Part shown: positions 9,111 to 18,170 of the stretch, in pieces
Layout: every line of letters begins with the position of its first letter
Numbering within the stretch: the first letter of the stretch is position 1
DNA from: Dimargaris cristalligena
Taxonomy: Eukaryota > Kickxellomycota > Dimargaritomycetes > Dimargaritales > Dimargaritaceae
DNA length: 21,335 nt
Assembly: GCA_027576995.1 (NCBI GenBank)
Contig: JANBQC010000497.1
Span: 1-21,335 of the forward strand
Direction of reading: 5' to 3'
Program-made: the position numbers and the translations under genes
Notes under the pieces: model-generated
Seen by the model: only the letters and a program-made list of their open reading frames with translations
What the model was told of the DNA's origin: nothing
Database searches by the model: none

Positions 9111-10712
9111 CCAAACGATGATGACTGTATATTGTGACTTTCAATTCAGTACGTGGATTTAGGGCCGCGCGTTGTTGGGGTGGGGGCATGTGCAGGACTG
9201 ACTGGGGACACAGGACCAATGCCGAGGGGAATGCGAAACACGGCGGCGGGTGGGAAACGGCGACAATAACACAGGGATCCGGGACAGTATTATGCTTTGG
9301 CCCGGTCCTTAATTTTAGCCCAGAAAGGTGAAATAAGGGGATTGACCTTAGATTGCATAAGAGTAATGGCCATAAACCTAAAGCAACTAACTGCCATTTT
9401 AAAGATATTTTTTTTCGCAATAGAATACAGTAGGGACCAATTGAGGCTCATTACTATAGTCACTTTTATATAAATGAATTAGTGAGGACTTTTGGTGGCC
9501 GAGCAACATACTGCAGATTTCGACTGCCTAGTATAAATACACATCTTCTGTTAGAGAAAAATGTAAATTATATGATGGAAGAAATCATTCCCTATTCTAA
9601 AAATGAATAAAGAGTCGCCTATTATAGTGCAACAGACCACCCATTTAAATAAAATCCTCTCCCACACCCTGAAACATTTCAGGAAATGGATGTGCCGAGA
9701 GACATGTCTATAAACCACCGTATAGACAGCCAGTAATTTCCACCGACGTATTCGGGCTAAGCCAACAATGGGAGCCGGGCCCACCCTCCTCCCTCCACAA
9801 TTTGAGCTAATTAATCATTCCGTGGCGGTGGTGTGACTGAGTATGCTGCAGTATTCGTGGTGGTGACAATAGCCCAGTAGGCCGGCGAGGACGCGAGAAA
9901 GGGTATTTTTAACCGCCTGGCTTGGCTGGTCCTGTGCAGTGGGACCCACTGAGGCTAAAATAATATCCGTATCGAAAGGAGGCTATGGTGACCACGGGGG
10001 ATGGTTCCATTGAGTGAGTTGCCCCTCATATTTTATTCCGACGGTTTACCTATTTAATCGGGAATCTCCCAGGCGATGAATTAACACATTGCCATGTTTG
10101 TTTATTACACTGCAACGAGAAAATAAAAACAATTGGGCTTTGCCGAATAATCTGATTTGAATATTTCTTATAGAAAAAAAAAGGAACAGCCAGGCAAAAC
10201 GCCCGTAAGGTAAAATATGAACCAAATATTATGGCCTGAACCCATAATTAGCTCAAATTCTACCGGGATTCAGTCTGAATGGGTGGCTGTGGTGGTCGGC
10301 ACTGAAGTAGAGGAGGGCGGAGTTTTTGTCTCCTGGCGTATCCAAGCCAGACCCTCCTCTATGACTCAGCCAGATTTCACCAAGCAGGTCGGGTCTACTC
10401 CTGTGCCACATACATGTGCATGCTTATGCTAAAGGTAGAAGGATAGATATCCAAAGGCTGCGGCGATAATAAAACTGGGAGGTATACTTGTTGAGAGAAC
10501 TAGCCAATCGGCGGATAATGGTCGCCATCGGTCATAGGGGTTGAGGCAAGGGATGGCCACTAGAGAGGAGTCACTATGAATCTGGTTCTATTTCTTTCTG
10601 GTCATTGTCATGCGGCTAAAGCTAATCCTCTGGGCCAGGCCTTTGTCGAGCGTTTTCGTAGCCCCTACTATACTTTCCCAGGGCTGTCTGCGATAGAGAC
10701 TATCTATAGTCG
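9111..10712. other. Gene-free region upstream of the MFS gene
   Basis: No convincing coding frame was seen. The reverse frame at 9004-9420 begins at TTG and matches nothing. A 71-codon ATG frame at 10217-10432 is within chance length. A GC-richer patch at 9160-9260 could be a continuation of the decayed element before it, but its frames show no transposase motif. Confidence 0.4.
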
Positions 10713-10719
10713 TATATAA
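10713..10719 (+). promoter_or_regulatory. TATA element of the MFS gene
   Basis: TATATAA lies 338 bp before the chosen start codon of the MFS gene. The interval between them becomes pyrimidine-rich (for example around 10875-10915), as fungal leaders often are. The distance is long for a simple leader, so either the 5' UTR is long, an intron sits in it, or another initiation site is used. Confidence 0.4.
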
Positions 10720-11056
10720 GGCTCGCCGGTGCCCACCTAATATATTTTAAAAATCTACGTTTATTTACTAGGAGTTTCGCAGGGCCAGTCTCCCGCTAGA
10801 TTGATTATCGGAGTGTTGGATTTAAAACATCTCGTTCTGTATAGTTTCTGACCCGTTTTAAGCCCGCGACCGGTCTCTATTTTTCTTTTTCGTTCCATAA
10901 TCGCATTTTTTTTTACTACGTTTGAGTTCACTTTACCCCCGACGCATATCTGGCCAAGTCCCCCGCGACAGCCCATCGTGGCCGCACTTCTGCGTTCTGT
11001 ATTACCGAAACCGACTACCCCCTATTCATTGTATTCTATTCACATCCCCCTTCAAC

Positions 11057-12811
11057 ATGTCGACCACCCGCATAACACCGCTACCGTGGTGGCAAGTCAC
11101 TGTACTGCTGCTCATCCAACTCAGCGAACCCATCAACTGTACCGTCCTATTCCCCTTTGTCTATTTCATGGTGCGCGACTTCCACATCACCGATGACCCC
11201 AAAGCCATTGGGTTCTACGTGGGCATCGTGGCCTCGGCCTTTTCGGTGGCCCAACTAGCCACAGGTATGCTGTGGGGTTTCCTATCCGACCGAATTGGCC
11301 GCCGGCCGATCCTGCTCCTGGGGGTCATGGGCACCATTGTGAGCTCCCTGATGTTTGGTTTGAGCCAGTCCCTGGCGTGGGCCGTGGTGGCCCGGGTGTT
11401 ATGGGGGGCCCTCAACGGAAACTCGTGCACCGCCAAAACCATCATGGCCGAAATCACCGACGAAACCAACCAGGCCCAGGGGTTTAGTTTGTTACCACTG
11501 TGCTGGAACCTGGGCAGTATCATTGGCCCCATGATTGGCGGGTTATTGGCCAATCCGGTGGCCAACTACCCCAGTCTGTTCGGTGACAGTGTATTGTTGG
11601 CCCAATACCCCTACCTCCTCCCCTGTCTCTTCTGCGCCGCCCTCAGTGCCTGCAGCTGGACCATGTGCTTTTTCTTCCTCGAAGAAACCCTCCATCGGAC
11701 ACTGCCTGCGGCACCGTCTTTCACTTCATCCCGCACCGCCTCCGTCGAGAATCTACAATCGCCGTCGTTGACGGATAATTCGAACGAGCGGTCAAGTCTC
11801 TTACCCAGTGGAATCCCAGGTGCTTCCTCCCAGTCGACGGGATCCATCTATTATAGCACCATATCAGGGCCCATGCCTCAGAAGTTGGTACTGGCTACTG
11901 ATACTCAACCACCCACTGAGGGAGCCACCCGTAATACGGAGCGTACGGCGGCCATATCACCAGCGCTGTCCAAAGATATTGCGGAGCCACCAACCAAACA
12001 GCTCGGAGCCTGGGCAGCCCTTGCGATTGCCTTTAACCGGGACTCTCTCTTGTGCATTGCGGGTTATTTCGGTCTCTCCTTGGTAGCTATTATGTTCGAC
12101 GAACTGTACCCGGTCTGGTCAGCCACCCACCCCGACCTGGGTGGCATTGGGCTTAACAGCCAAACCATCGGGTTTACCCTGTCGGCCGCGGGCATTGCTG
12201 TCCTTTACGTCCAAATTACCGTGTATCCTAAGATCCAGCGCTATTTGGGCAGCTTGCTCTGCTTTCGCTACGGAATGCTCCTCTACACCGTGCTCGCACT
12301 CGCATTCCCCTTTATTGCAGCCCTCGAGTCGGGCCGCCGAACCCATCCCTCGCTTCCTTTAAGCCCCACCTTTTCCAACCACGAAACTTTCCTGATGCCC
12401 CCTGCCGATACTCCACCGACTTCCGAGTCCATTCGAGGTATCACGTGGGTGATACTTATCTTGGCCCTCATTCTCCGAGTCATTAGTAACACCCTATCAT
12501 TCACGAGCTCCAACATTCTCGTGAATAATTCGGTACCTAAACGAGAGGCGCTGGGCACCGTCAATGGCGTAGGCCAGACGGCCGGTTCACTAGGGCGCTC
12601 GATTGGACCTTTATTGGCCGGCGCCGTCTGGAGCTGGTCCCTCGCTAGCGGCCATGGTTTCCCGTTTGATTTCCATTTCGTCTTCTTCGTCATATCATTG
12701 TTCGCGTTTGTTACCTTCCTGGTCACCTACACTTGGCACCCTCGGATCAATCACCGAATCTATGCGGAGGCACCACCTAAGCCATCGTTGGCCAAGCCGT
12801 GCAGTGTGTAG
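11057..12811 (+). CDS. MFS transporter, DHA1/ZIFL-like (YCR023C-like), 584 aa
   Basis: This is a 12-helix major-facilitator carrier, probably an exporter at the plasma or vacuolar membrane using an ion gradient. The start is the ATG at 11057 with A at -3. The frame is open upstream to 10922, but with no earlier ATG. Motif A, GFLSDRIGRR, is at residues 74-83 between TM2 and TM3. LNGNSCTAKTIMAEITD (119-135) and WNLGSIIGPMIGG (150-162) are typical of the zinc-induced-facilitator-like group, and LGTVNGVGQ (499-507) with RSIGPLLAG (514-522) is its C-half signature. A polar Ser/Thr/Pro-rich loop (about 211-316) joins the two six-helix halves; a shorter one (about 425-460) lies in the C half. Plant relatives move zinc-chelators, auxin or potassium; fungal ones are mostly uncharacterised or multidrug carriers. 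The frame has no intron. The superfamily is certain and the subfamily likely; the substrate is unknown. Confidence 0.93.
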   Translation: MSTTRITPLPWWQVTVLLLIQLSEPINCTVLFPFVYFMVRDFHITDDPKAIGFYVGIVASAFSVAQLATGMLWGFLSDRIGRRPILLLGVMGTIVSSLMFGLSQSLAWAVVARVLWGALNGNSCTAKTIMAEITDETNQAQGFSLLPLCWNLGSIIGPMIGGLLANPVANYPSLFGDSVLLAQYPYLLPCLFCAALSACSWTMCFFFLEETLHRTLPAAPSFTSSRTASVENLQSPSLTDNSNERSSLLPSGIPGASSQSTGSIYYSTISGPMPQKLVLATDTQPPTEGATRNTERTAAISPALSKDIAEPPTKQLGAWAALAIAFNRDSLLCIAGYFGLSLVAIMFDELYPVWSATHPDLGGIGLNSQTIGFTLSAAGIAVLYVQITVYPKIQRYLGSLLCFRYGMLLYTVLALAFPFIAALESGRRTHPSLPLSPTFSNHETFLMPPADTPPTSESIRGITWVILILALILRVISNTLSFTSSNILVNNSVPKREALGTVNGVGQTAGSLGRSIGPLLAGAVWSWSLASGHGFPFDFHFVFFVISLFAFVTFLVTYTWHPRINHRIYAEAPPKPSLAKPCSV

Positions 12812-15220
12812 GACTCTCCTGGAACAAGAGCATTCATCGCCGAATACACAAACCATACCGAAGGTTACCTGTTGGAGCTAGGAATCCGGCCATTAATACC
12901 CTATACTTCTCGAGGTTAGGTTATCGTACTATAAATACAGGTGATTGAGATGTCTTTTACTTCGACCAATATCAACAATCATTACTTAATAGCCGTATAA
13001 ATTATCCACCATAAAATTTAAGACACTTCAATTCGTCAGATACAGGATACGGGACACTATTTGTTAGAGCAGGGGGGACCTGAGTAATAATTGGGGGTGT
13101 TATTATGTCTATTAAGCTAGTGCGTGGAGGGGACAGCACCGGGATACGTTGATATACGCTACTGCATTTCGGACGGCTGGGATGTAAAGAGAGTAAAGTA
13201 ACTATTGGGTGGGCCATAAAGATAGCAGTTCCTTCACTAGATATTGGATTAGCATTACCCTGATGGCTTAGGCCAACACCTTAGTTAACGCTAGGATAGC
13301 CTAGGCCAAGGAAGAATACACCGGGATATATATTAAATAGATGGGGTAGCCGGGAGACGAGGAGTTGGAGAGTGATTAGACCCCAATTAGCCATTGACTT
13401 CCCGCAACCTGTTAGTAAGGCGGACAATATAGCACTGCAGCCTAAGAGGCATCGGCTTTAAGTATCTCCAATATTAGGCATAAAAATTTTAAATATGATT
13501 GGAATTTCTGCCCCCGTATGTATATTGAAGACGGGTGTACTAGTCGGTGAGGCTATACGAGGTCCAGCTTAGAATAACCTAATCATTCCGCATAGTGTTT
13601 ATGCACCATTTCGATTGGCTGCCGCGATATTTATATTACCCAACTACCTATTTCAGGTTTTACTTTATAAGACACACCTCGCACTTGCCATAGGGCGTCG
13701 GTGTAGTGTATTATTTCTGGACAACGACTATTTTGGTATTGTCTTGGACTTGCTCTTACAATATCACTCAGGGTTTGTTAAACATTGGACCACAATAAGT
13801 CTCACTTAAAGCAATCTGGACTGGTTGATTACTATTAGTAATTAAAATAATGATGAGGTATAGTAATACTCTTTTCGACGGGATACTTTAAGCGAGTGGT
13901 AGTTGGTACCTCGATATTCGTTACTTCTTCAACGACACCTCACCCACCTATCATCCCTTGAGAAAGCGCCCCCGCCACCCACAGCCTAAACTCGAAAGAT
14001 AATTCATATCATTTCACGCATCTAGCCCATACCGCCCTTTATAAACTATCGATTGTTTTATAATCAACGGCTGGTAACTATATGTTTCTCGATACCCCAA
14101 TCTCCAGCAGGCTTATTTCAGTTTAATCCTTCATAACCAATTCCTCCTATAATGCGCTTGGAAATACACCCAATATATGAGGTCCCCGACGGCATACATG
14201 GGCATTGACGCCGGTGGGAGATTTTTTGTATATTTTAGGCCAACCTGTGCGACGATGGGAAAAATGCATGGTCGTGGTACATGGTGATACCTGTGTTCTC
14301 CATGCCATAATACTGGTGTTACTTATCGAAGACCACCCTTCCAAAAGCTCTTTAGAAGGAAAACGGAGAAAGAACGAGAACAACAACACAGCCTGTGCTG
14401 TCTATCCTGCCCTGACCTTGTCCGCCACGACCACTATTCTTTCGGCGCGGGCTGATCGATTATGGTCTACAGTACAAGCCGGATTCCCATTATTCAAATG
14501 GCCAATTTATTCAGGCGGTATAATAATTTTGAATTATCTATATATAAAAAAGCACCCCCTCCAACGCTACACCAACGTCGTACTATCAGAGAGCCTGCAT
14601 ATCTTTCGCCTTTGGATTGGCGCCACGTTAAATACATACCCACAGACACTACTGCTCCCCAACGTCCGGCTAAACGTAGTACATGTTCCAAAAAAAAACG
14701 ACTGCGAACAGCAACGGCCGCCTAAACTATTATACGGGTGGGTAATCGTCTGACCCCTCCATATCCTTCTCCCATGTTTCCCTTCACCGGCCGAATAGGT
14801 CCTACAGTGCAACCGGCCACTAAGGGCCTTAGCAGGGAAATGGTACCGTTGACAGACTGGGTGGCCACGCTAGACCTAGTTGGGCGGTGGGTAGTACACC
14901 GGCTACTGCTGTGGCCAGAGACCACCCCTACCTAGCCACGCCCAGTGACACCTATACCGGTAGACAAGGGTAGTACGTTCGAGTGGTGCGCGGCCGGCTG
15001 GCTAGGCGGCAAGTGTTAAACGCGCGTGTGTTCCGTTCCCCTATTACTGCGCACCGGTCGTCCAGCCTTCGTACATCTCACGTCGCTTACACCCGCTTGC
15101 CTTCTCCCGCCCGAAAATGTTACATCTGTATACATTGGGCCTTGATTTAGCCACTTCGGTCAATTTAGCTAGACTAGGCCTATAAGCTACAATACTGTAA
15201 AACACGTTCTTCTACTGCTG
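12812..15220. other. Mostly gene-free interval between MFS and deacetylase genes
   Basis: It begins with the MFS 3' region, in which no AATAAA was seen. Frames at 13002-13217 (-) and 13573-13809 (+, hydrophobic, open for 78 codons without an ATG) match nothing known. The longest frame, at 14181-14753, is listed separately. No RNA gene, transposon motif or long repeat was recognised. Confidence 0.4.
14268..14753 (+). CDS. Unassigned open frame, 161 aa, doubtful gene
   Basis: The frame is open between stops from 14181 to 14753, about 190 codons, which is longer than the non-coding background of this window leads one to expect. The first ATG is at 14268 with T at -3 and G at +4, an only moderate context. 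The product begins MVVVHGDTCVLHAIILVLL, has a polar Lys/Asn-rich stretch (about residues 27-41), and shows no domain I recognise. A second ATG frame (14462-14725, 87 aa, basic and proline-containing) and two reverse frames overlap it, so the stretch is simply stop-poor in several frames. It could be one exon of a spliced gene, a decayed gene or chance. Confidence 0.18.
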   Translation: MVVVHGDTCVLHAIILVLLIEDHPSKSSLEGKRRKNENNNTACAVYPALTLSATTTILSARADRLWSTVQAGFPLFKWPIYSGGIIILNYLYIKKHPLQRYTNVVLSESLHIFRLWIGATLNTYPQTLLLPNVRLNVVHVPKKNDCEQQRPPKLLYGWVIV

Positions 15221-15230
15221 TATATATAAA
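15221..15230 (+). promoter_or_regulatory. TATA-like element upstream of the deacetylase gene
   Basis: TATATATAAA is followed directly by a run of A (to 15235). It lies 436 bp before the deacetylase start codon and is one of two candidate TATA boxes. The nearer one at 15284 is the better candidate by distance. Confidence 0.3.
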
Positions 15231-15283
15231 AAAAACGTGTATCGCTACTACTCCTTCCCCGTCGATATAGCTTGACCTACGGG

Positions 15284-15290
15284 TATATAA
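15284..15290 (+). promoter_or_regulatory. TATA element of the chitin deacetylase gene
   Basis: TATATAA lies 376 bp before the first ATG of the deacetylase. The sequence between them is pyrimidine-rich. The spacing is close to that of the MFS gene (338 bp), which suggests long leaders or a leader intron in both; this is inference. Confidence 0.4.
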
Positions 15291-15665
15291 GCGTAGCATA
15301 TTTCTTCACATTGACAATCATTATCTCTTGACACCTTATATTCCTATGACTATCGACCGCTGGCTCTTAAGCCTACAGAACCTATTCGTTTTTAGTTATC
15401 TACTATCCATAGCCATAAATCACTGGCCAGTCTGTTCCTCTAAACGTGTGGCGACTTCTATCATTTAATCAAAAATCCACTTTGCCCACCCTCGCAGCTT
15501 TAACATACGCTATCCACTACCCAATATATCGGCTTCGATTTTGTTTTTGAAAGTACTGCTAGCTCCTCAATGCAACTGTCCTAGCCCAGCTCCGAAACCC
15601 CTCTCTACAAATTTCGCATCTTTTTGTTGTTTTTTTGGCCACCTCGCCGACGTACTCTATTCAAT

Positions 15666-16775
15666 ATGATTCTAACTCGACCCACGATGGTTCGTTTGGC
15701 GGTGCTGCCCCTAGTCCTCGCCCACTTTGGCCTAACCCGGGCCCTACACTATAGCTGCCCGGTCGGCCAATACGCCATGACTTTCGATGATGGACCCGAA
15801 CCCAACGTAACGCCCCAGGTGTCCCAAGCGCTCGCGGACGCCGGACTACGCGCCACCTTCTTTGCGCTGGGTTACAAGGTTGCCCAATACCCCGAACTGA
15901 CCCGGGCCATTTGTAAGGCGGGCCACGATATGGGCATTCACACCTGGGATCATCCCGACCTGGCCACGCTCGACAGCGCGGGCATTCGGGACCAGCTCCA
16001 ACGGACGTCCGACGCCATTGTGGCGGCCGGTTGCCCCACCCCCCGCCTAATGCGATTCCCCTTTGGCAGTTACAGCGATACCGCCCTCGCGGTCGCGGCC
16101 GAGTTGGACTTACAACCCATTCAGTGGTCCGACGATTCCAACGACTGGCGCTACGCCGTCGATATAGGGGATGGGTCCGCGGCCAGTGCCGAAGTCGAAA
16201 AGGACTTGGATAATATTATCAAGGCCATTGACCCCCAAAGCCGGGGCGCTATTGTCCTGCAACACGATACGTATTATAGTAGTATCGGTACCCTCCAGAA
16301 GCAGATTGACCTGGCCCAGGACCGGGGTCTGGATATTGTGCCGGTGTCGCAGTGTGTCTTTGGTAGACCCCCCAGTGATGCCGAACGGGCCCGGGCGGGG
16401 CAGAAACGGCAGTCGACGGATACTACTACTACTACTACCGCGGGGGAGGTAGAGTCGTCGAATCATACTAGTGGCTCAGGAACATCTGGGGGTACATCGG
16501 CGTCGACTTCACATTCGATGGCTTCGTCCCGGTCGACGACCGCAACGGCAATGGCCCCGGGAATGTCATCCCCGGAGGCTAGCGAAGGCGGAACGAGCAC
16601 TAAATGGACCTGGGATGGTCTAATGGATAACGCCGCGGGGTTGGCGGATGCCGCTAATACGCTGGCCCGGCACGCTTTTGGCCCTAGTGGGAGTCAGCGG
16701 TCGCTCGGGGGAGTAGATATAGGGAGCGAAACGGTAACTCGTAAACCGGTGTCGGCCCTCTGTCGCTTGAATTAA
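15666..16775 (+). CDS. Chitin deacetylase (polysaccharide deacetylase, CE4), 369 aa
   Basis: This secreted metal-dependent enzyme removes acetyl groups from chitin to give chitosan in fungal cell or spore walls. The first ATG (15666, A at -3) gives 369 aa; an in-frame ATG at 15687 with a stronger context gives 362 aa. Both leave a hydrophobic signal peptide (VRLAVLPLVLAHFGL, about 9-23). The NodB domain spans about 34-232 with all five CE4 motifs: TFDDGP (39-44; D41 base, D42 metal), HTWDH (92-96; H92 and H96 metal), RFPFGSY (130-136), WSDDSNDW (154-161) and IVLQHD (196-201; H200 acid). Motif 3 is RxPFG rather than the usual RPPYG. After CVFG (230-233) comes a Ser/Thr/Gly-rich tail with a Thr run (253-258), probably O-glycosylated. 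The tail ends in a possible amphipathic helix (about 314-338) and a polar end with Cys366. It lacks the hydrophobic GPI signal many fungal relatives carry, so the enzyme is probably free or wall-bound. Confidence 0.93.
   Translation: MILTRPTMVRLAVLPLVLAHFGLTRALHYSCPVGQYAMTFDDGPEPNVTPQVSQALADAGLRATFFALGYKVAQYPELTRAICKAGHDMGIHTWDHPDLATLDSAGIRDQLQRTSDAIVAAGCPTPRLMRFPFGSYSDTALAVAAELDLQPIQWSDDSNDWRYAVDIGDGSAASAEVEKDLDNIIKAIDPQSRGAIVLQHDTYYSSIGTLQKQIDLAQDRGLDIVPVSQCVFGRPPSDAERARAGQKRQSTDTTTTTTAGEVESSNHTSGSGTSGGTSASTSHSMASSRSTTATAMAPGMSSPEASEGGTSTKWTWDGLMDNAAGLADAANTLARHAFGPSGSQRSLGGVDIGSETVTRKPVSALCRLN
16421..16438 (+). repeat. (TAC)6 coding microsatellite
   Basis: Six TAC units are read in the ACT/ACC phase and encode the Thr run in the deacetylase tail. 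Length changes here would alter only the threonine count, outside the catalytic domain. Confidence 0.8.
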
Positions 16776-16800
16776 TCTACCGGTTTCACGGAACAGTGTT

Positions 16801-16834
16801 TTTTATTTTATTATTATTACTATTATTATTTTGG
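16801..16834. repeat. ATT-rich simple repeat after the deacetylase stop
   Basis: T-runs and imperfect ATT units begin 26 bp after the deacetylase TAA. The stretch lies in the 3' UTR and may act as an AT-rich 3'-end processing context. No AATAAA is adjacent. Confidence 0.6.
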
Positions 16835-17212
16835 CGTTTAATGACTGGCTAGCACATAAATTTCTTCAGTAGTTCTGGGGATGCCGACCCGCGATATGGC
16901 TCTATTTTTACGACAATGTGACCTTATACATACCACAGTCGCATGAGGATTTTTCTATATTGGTTTAACTTGCTGTTTGCATTATGGTATAGCATGCTAG
17001 CTCTAGATACCTACAGGATTAGAGAGCACATGTAAATTTTCCGTTCGTCTCTCTATCTTTCTCAGATTATTTTATTTATGATGGTTCATCTTATTGTTCA
17101 TTGTAGAGCACTCCCAATTTAAGCTAGGGGACTTTCAATTAACAATGAATGAATGCTTGGCGGGAACGTTCGCTGGGCTTTACTTCATTGGAAAGGCTAC
17201 ATAGCTCTCTGT
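16835..17212. other. Gene-free stretch
   Basis: AT-rich sequence between the deacetylase 3' end and a tandem AT repeat. No coding frame, RNA gene or repeat of note was seen. It may hold the 3' ends of both the forward deacetylase and the candidate reverse gene. Confidence 0.4.
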
Positions 17213-17234
17213 ATATAAAAATATAAAAATATAA
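17213..17234. repeat. Tandem ATATAAAA repeat
   Basis: About 2.7 units of an 8-9 bp AT-only motif. On the reverse strand it lies about 45-65 bp after the stop of the candidate spliced gene and reads as TATATTTTTATA, a possible AT-rich poly(A) efficiency element. Confidence 0.5.
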
Positions 17235-17278
17235 TCGCCCATTCCCATGAACCCGGCGACCGGAAAGAGGAACAACAA

Positions 17279-17598
17279 TTAGGCACGGGCTTGACAATAA
17301 GGGCAGCGGAGGATAAAGTCTACGTTTAGCCTATCAGTTTCCATCATGAATATTCCGAAATCGTATCGGGACCATCGGCTGGTCTCACTGAATATTAGTA
17401 TATACTTCCCTTTCTTTTAGTCGGATATTCGTATACACCCTTCTCTAGTTTGTTTTCCTCCATAGGGAGGGAGGCTTGTGTCCTACTCTAGCCAACTTAC
17501 TCGACCGGATGGCGTCGGAGGGTGACACACCTAATCGTCCGGCAATGAAAGCCACAGACACTGTACATGGTGGTGCATTTGAGGTGAATTTGGGCCAT
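17279..17598 (-). CDS. Candidate two-exon gene for a 68-aa cysteine-containing protein
   Basis: No single long frame covers this; it appears only after splicing. Exon 1 is 17598-17501 (98 nt) and exon 2 is 17387-17279 (109 nt), together 68 codons plus TAA. The 113-bp intron starts GTAAGT and ends TACTAAT-ATTCAG, both fungal consensus, and the frame is kept across the join. The ATG has an optimal context (AGAATGG), and TATAAA lies about 70 bp upstream on the same strand. The product has cysteines at 8, 15, 19 and 24, and CPYC at residues 62-65 near its C-terminus, as in a zinc-binding fold. The middle, after the join, reads SRWSRYDFGIFMMETDRL. I do not recognise the family. The two open exons alone are short enough to be chance; the combination of signals is what supports it. 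It is divergent from the EI24 gene at 18171. It could also be the 3' part of a larger gene. Confidence 0.35.
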
Positions 17599-17666
17599 TC
17601 TACAGCTGCCTTCATTAATGTAAAGTCCACCCACCACTGATCAACTCAGAGTTCCTTTGCGACTCC

Positions 17667-17672
17667 TTTATA
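17667..17672 (-). promoter_or_regulatory. TATA box of the candidate spliced gene
   Basis: TATAAA on the reverse strand, about 70 bp before the ATG at 17598. The spacing suits a fungal core promoter. It is supported only as far as the gene it would serve. Confidence 0.3.
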
Positions 17673-17977
17673 CGGCTAAGCTTGGTGAATTAATCAGCGT
17701 AGTATATTCCCCAACCCCAAGTAAAGTACGTTGACCAAACCATACAGTTGAATACTTGGCATTGATCGCTAGGATACAACGATCCACGGACAATGTCACC
17801 CTAAGTTACTGAGTGTAAATTATTTTTATATTTATTATTGGCCCTTATTGGTGGCTACGTATATCCCTCATAGCCGGCCACGTTAACAGGACACACCCAA
17901 TTTGGTGTATTTAATAACTGGAGTATAAGCCCCTACTCCACAACGCTTTACTATTATTGGGCCAATGTCTTTGAAAT
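17673..17977. other. Divergent intergenic region
   Basis: AT-rich sequence between the candidate reverse gene and the forward EI24-like gene. A reverse ATG frame of about 22 codons lies in 17700-17775, but no splice phase joins it cleanly to the candidate gene. It probably carries promoter elements for one or both genes; none is certain. Confidence 0.35.
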
Positions 17978-18001
17978 TATATATGTATATATATATATAT
18001 T
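17978..18001. repeat. AT dinucleotide repeat in the EI24-like promoter
   Basis: A TA repeat broken by one G (at 17985) ends about 170 bp before the EI24-like start codon. It can serve as the TATA region of that gene. Confidence 0.7.
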
Positions 18002-18025
18002 TCAACCTGCAAGTAGTCCCTTAAG

Positions 18026-18120
18026 TCTTTTTCCTGTACGCCCTCGGTCTATTTCTATTACTTTTGCCCTTTCTGCTTCCTTTCTCCCCACCCCGCCTTC
18101 CTACTCTTTGGTCGTTTCTG
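18026..18120 (+). promoter_or_regulatory. CT-rich leader of the EI24-like gene
   Basis: About 95 bases of strongly pyrimidine-rich sequence between the AT repeat and the start codon. CT-rich tracts are common at fungal transcription starts, so initiation near its end is likely, giving a leader of about 50-100 nt. Confidence 0.5.
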
Positions 18121-18170
18121 TAGAAAACAGTGCGTGCAGTGGTGAAAACCCTATATTGCTACGCCTAAAG

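Noticed and set aside
9004..9420. 138-codon reverse frame
   Set aside because: It starts with TTG, has no plausible early ATG or recognisable motif, and overlaps the transposase-like forward frame. The length is within chance for the window.
10922..11056. 45-codon upstream extension of the MFS frame
   Set aside because: It opens with TTG and has no ATG; the ATG at 11057 has a good context and gives the N-terminus expected for the family.
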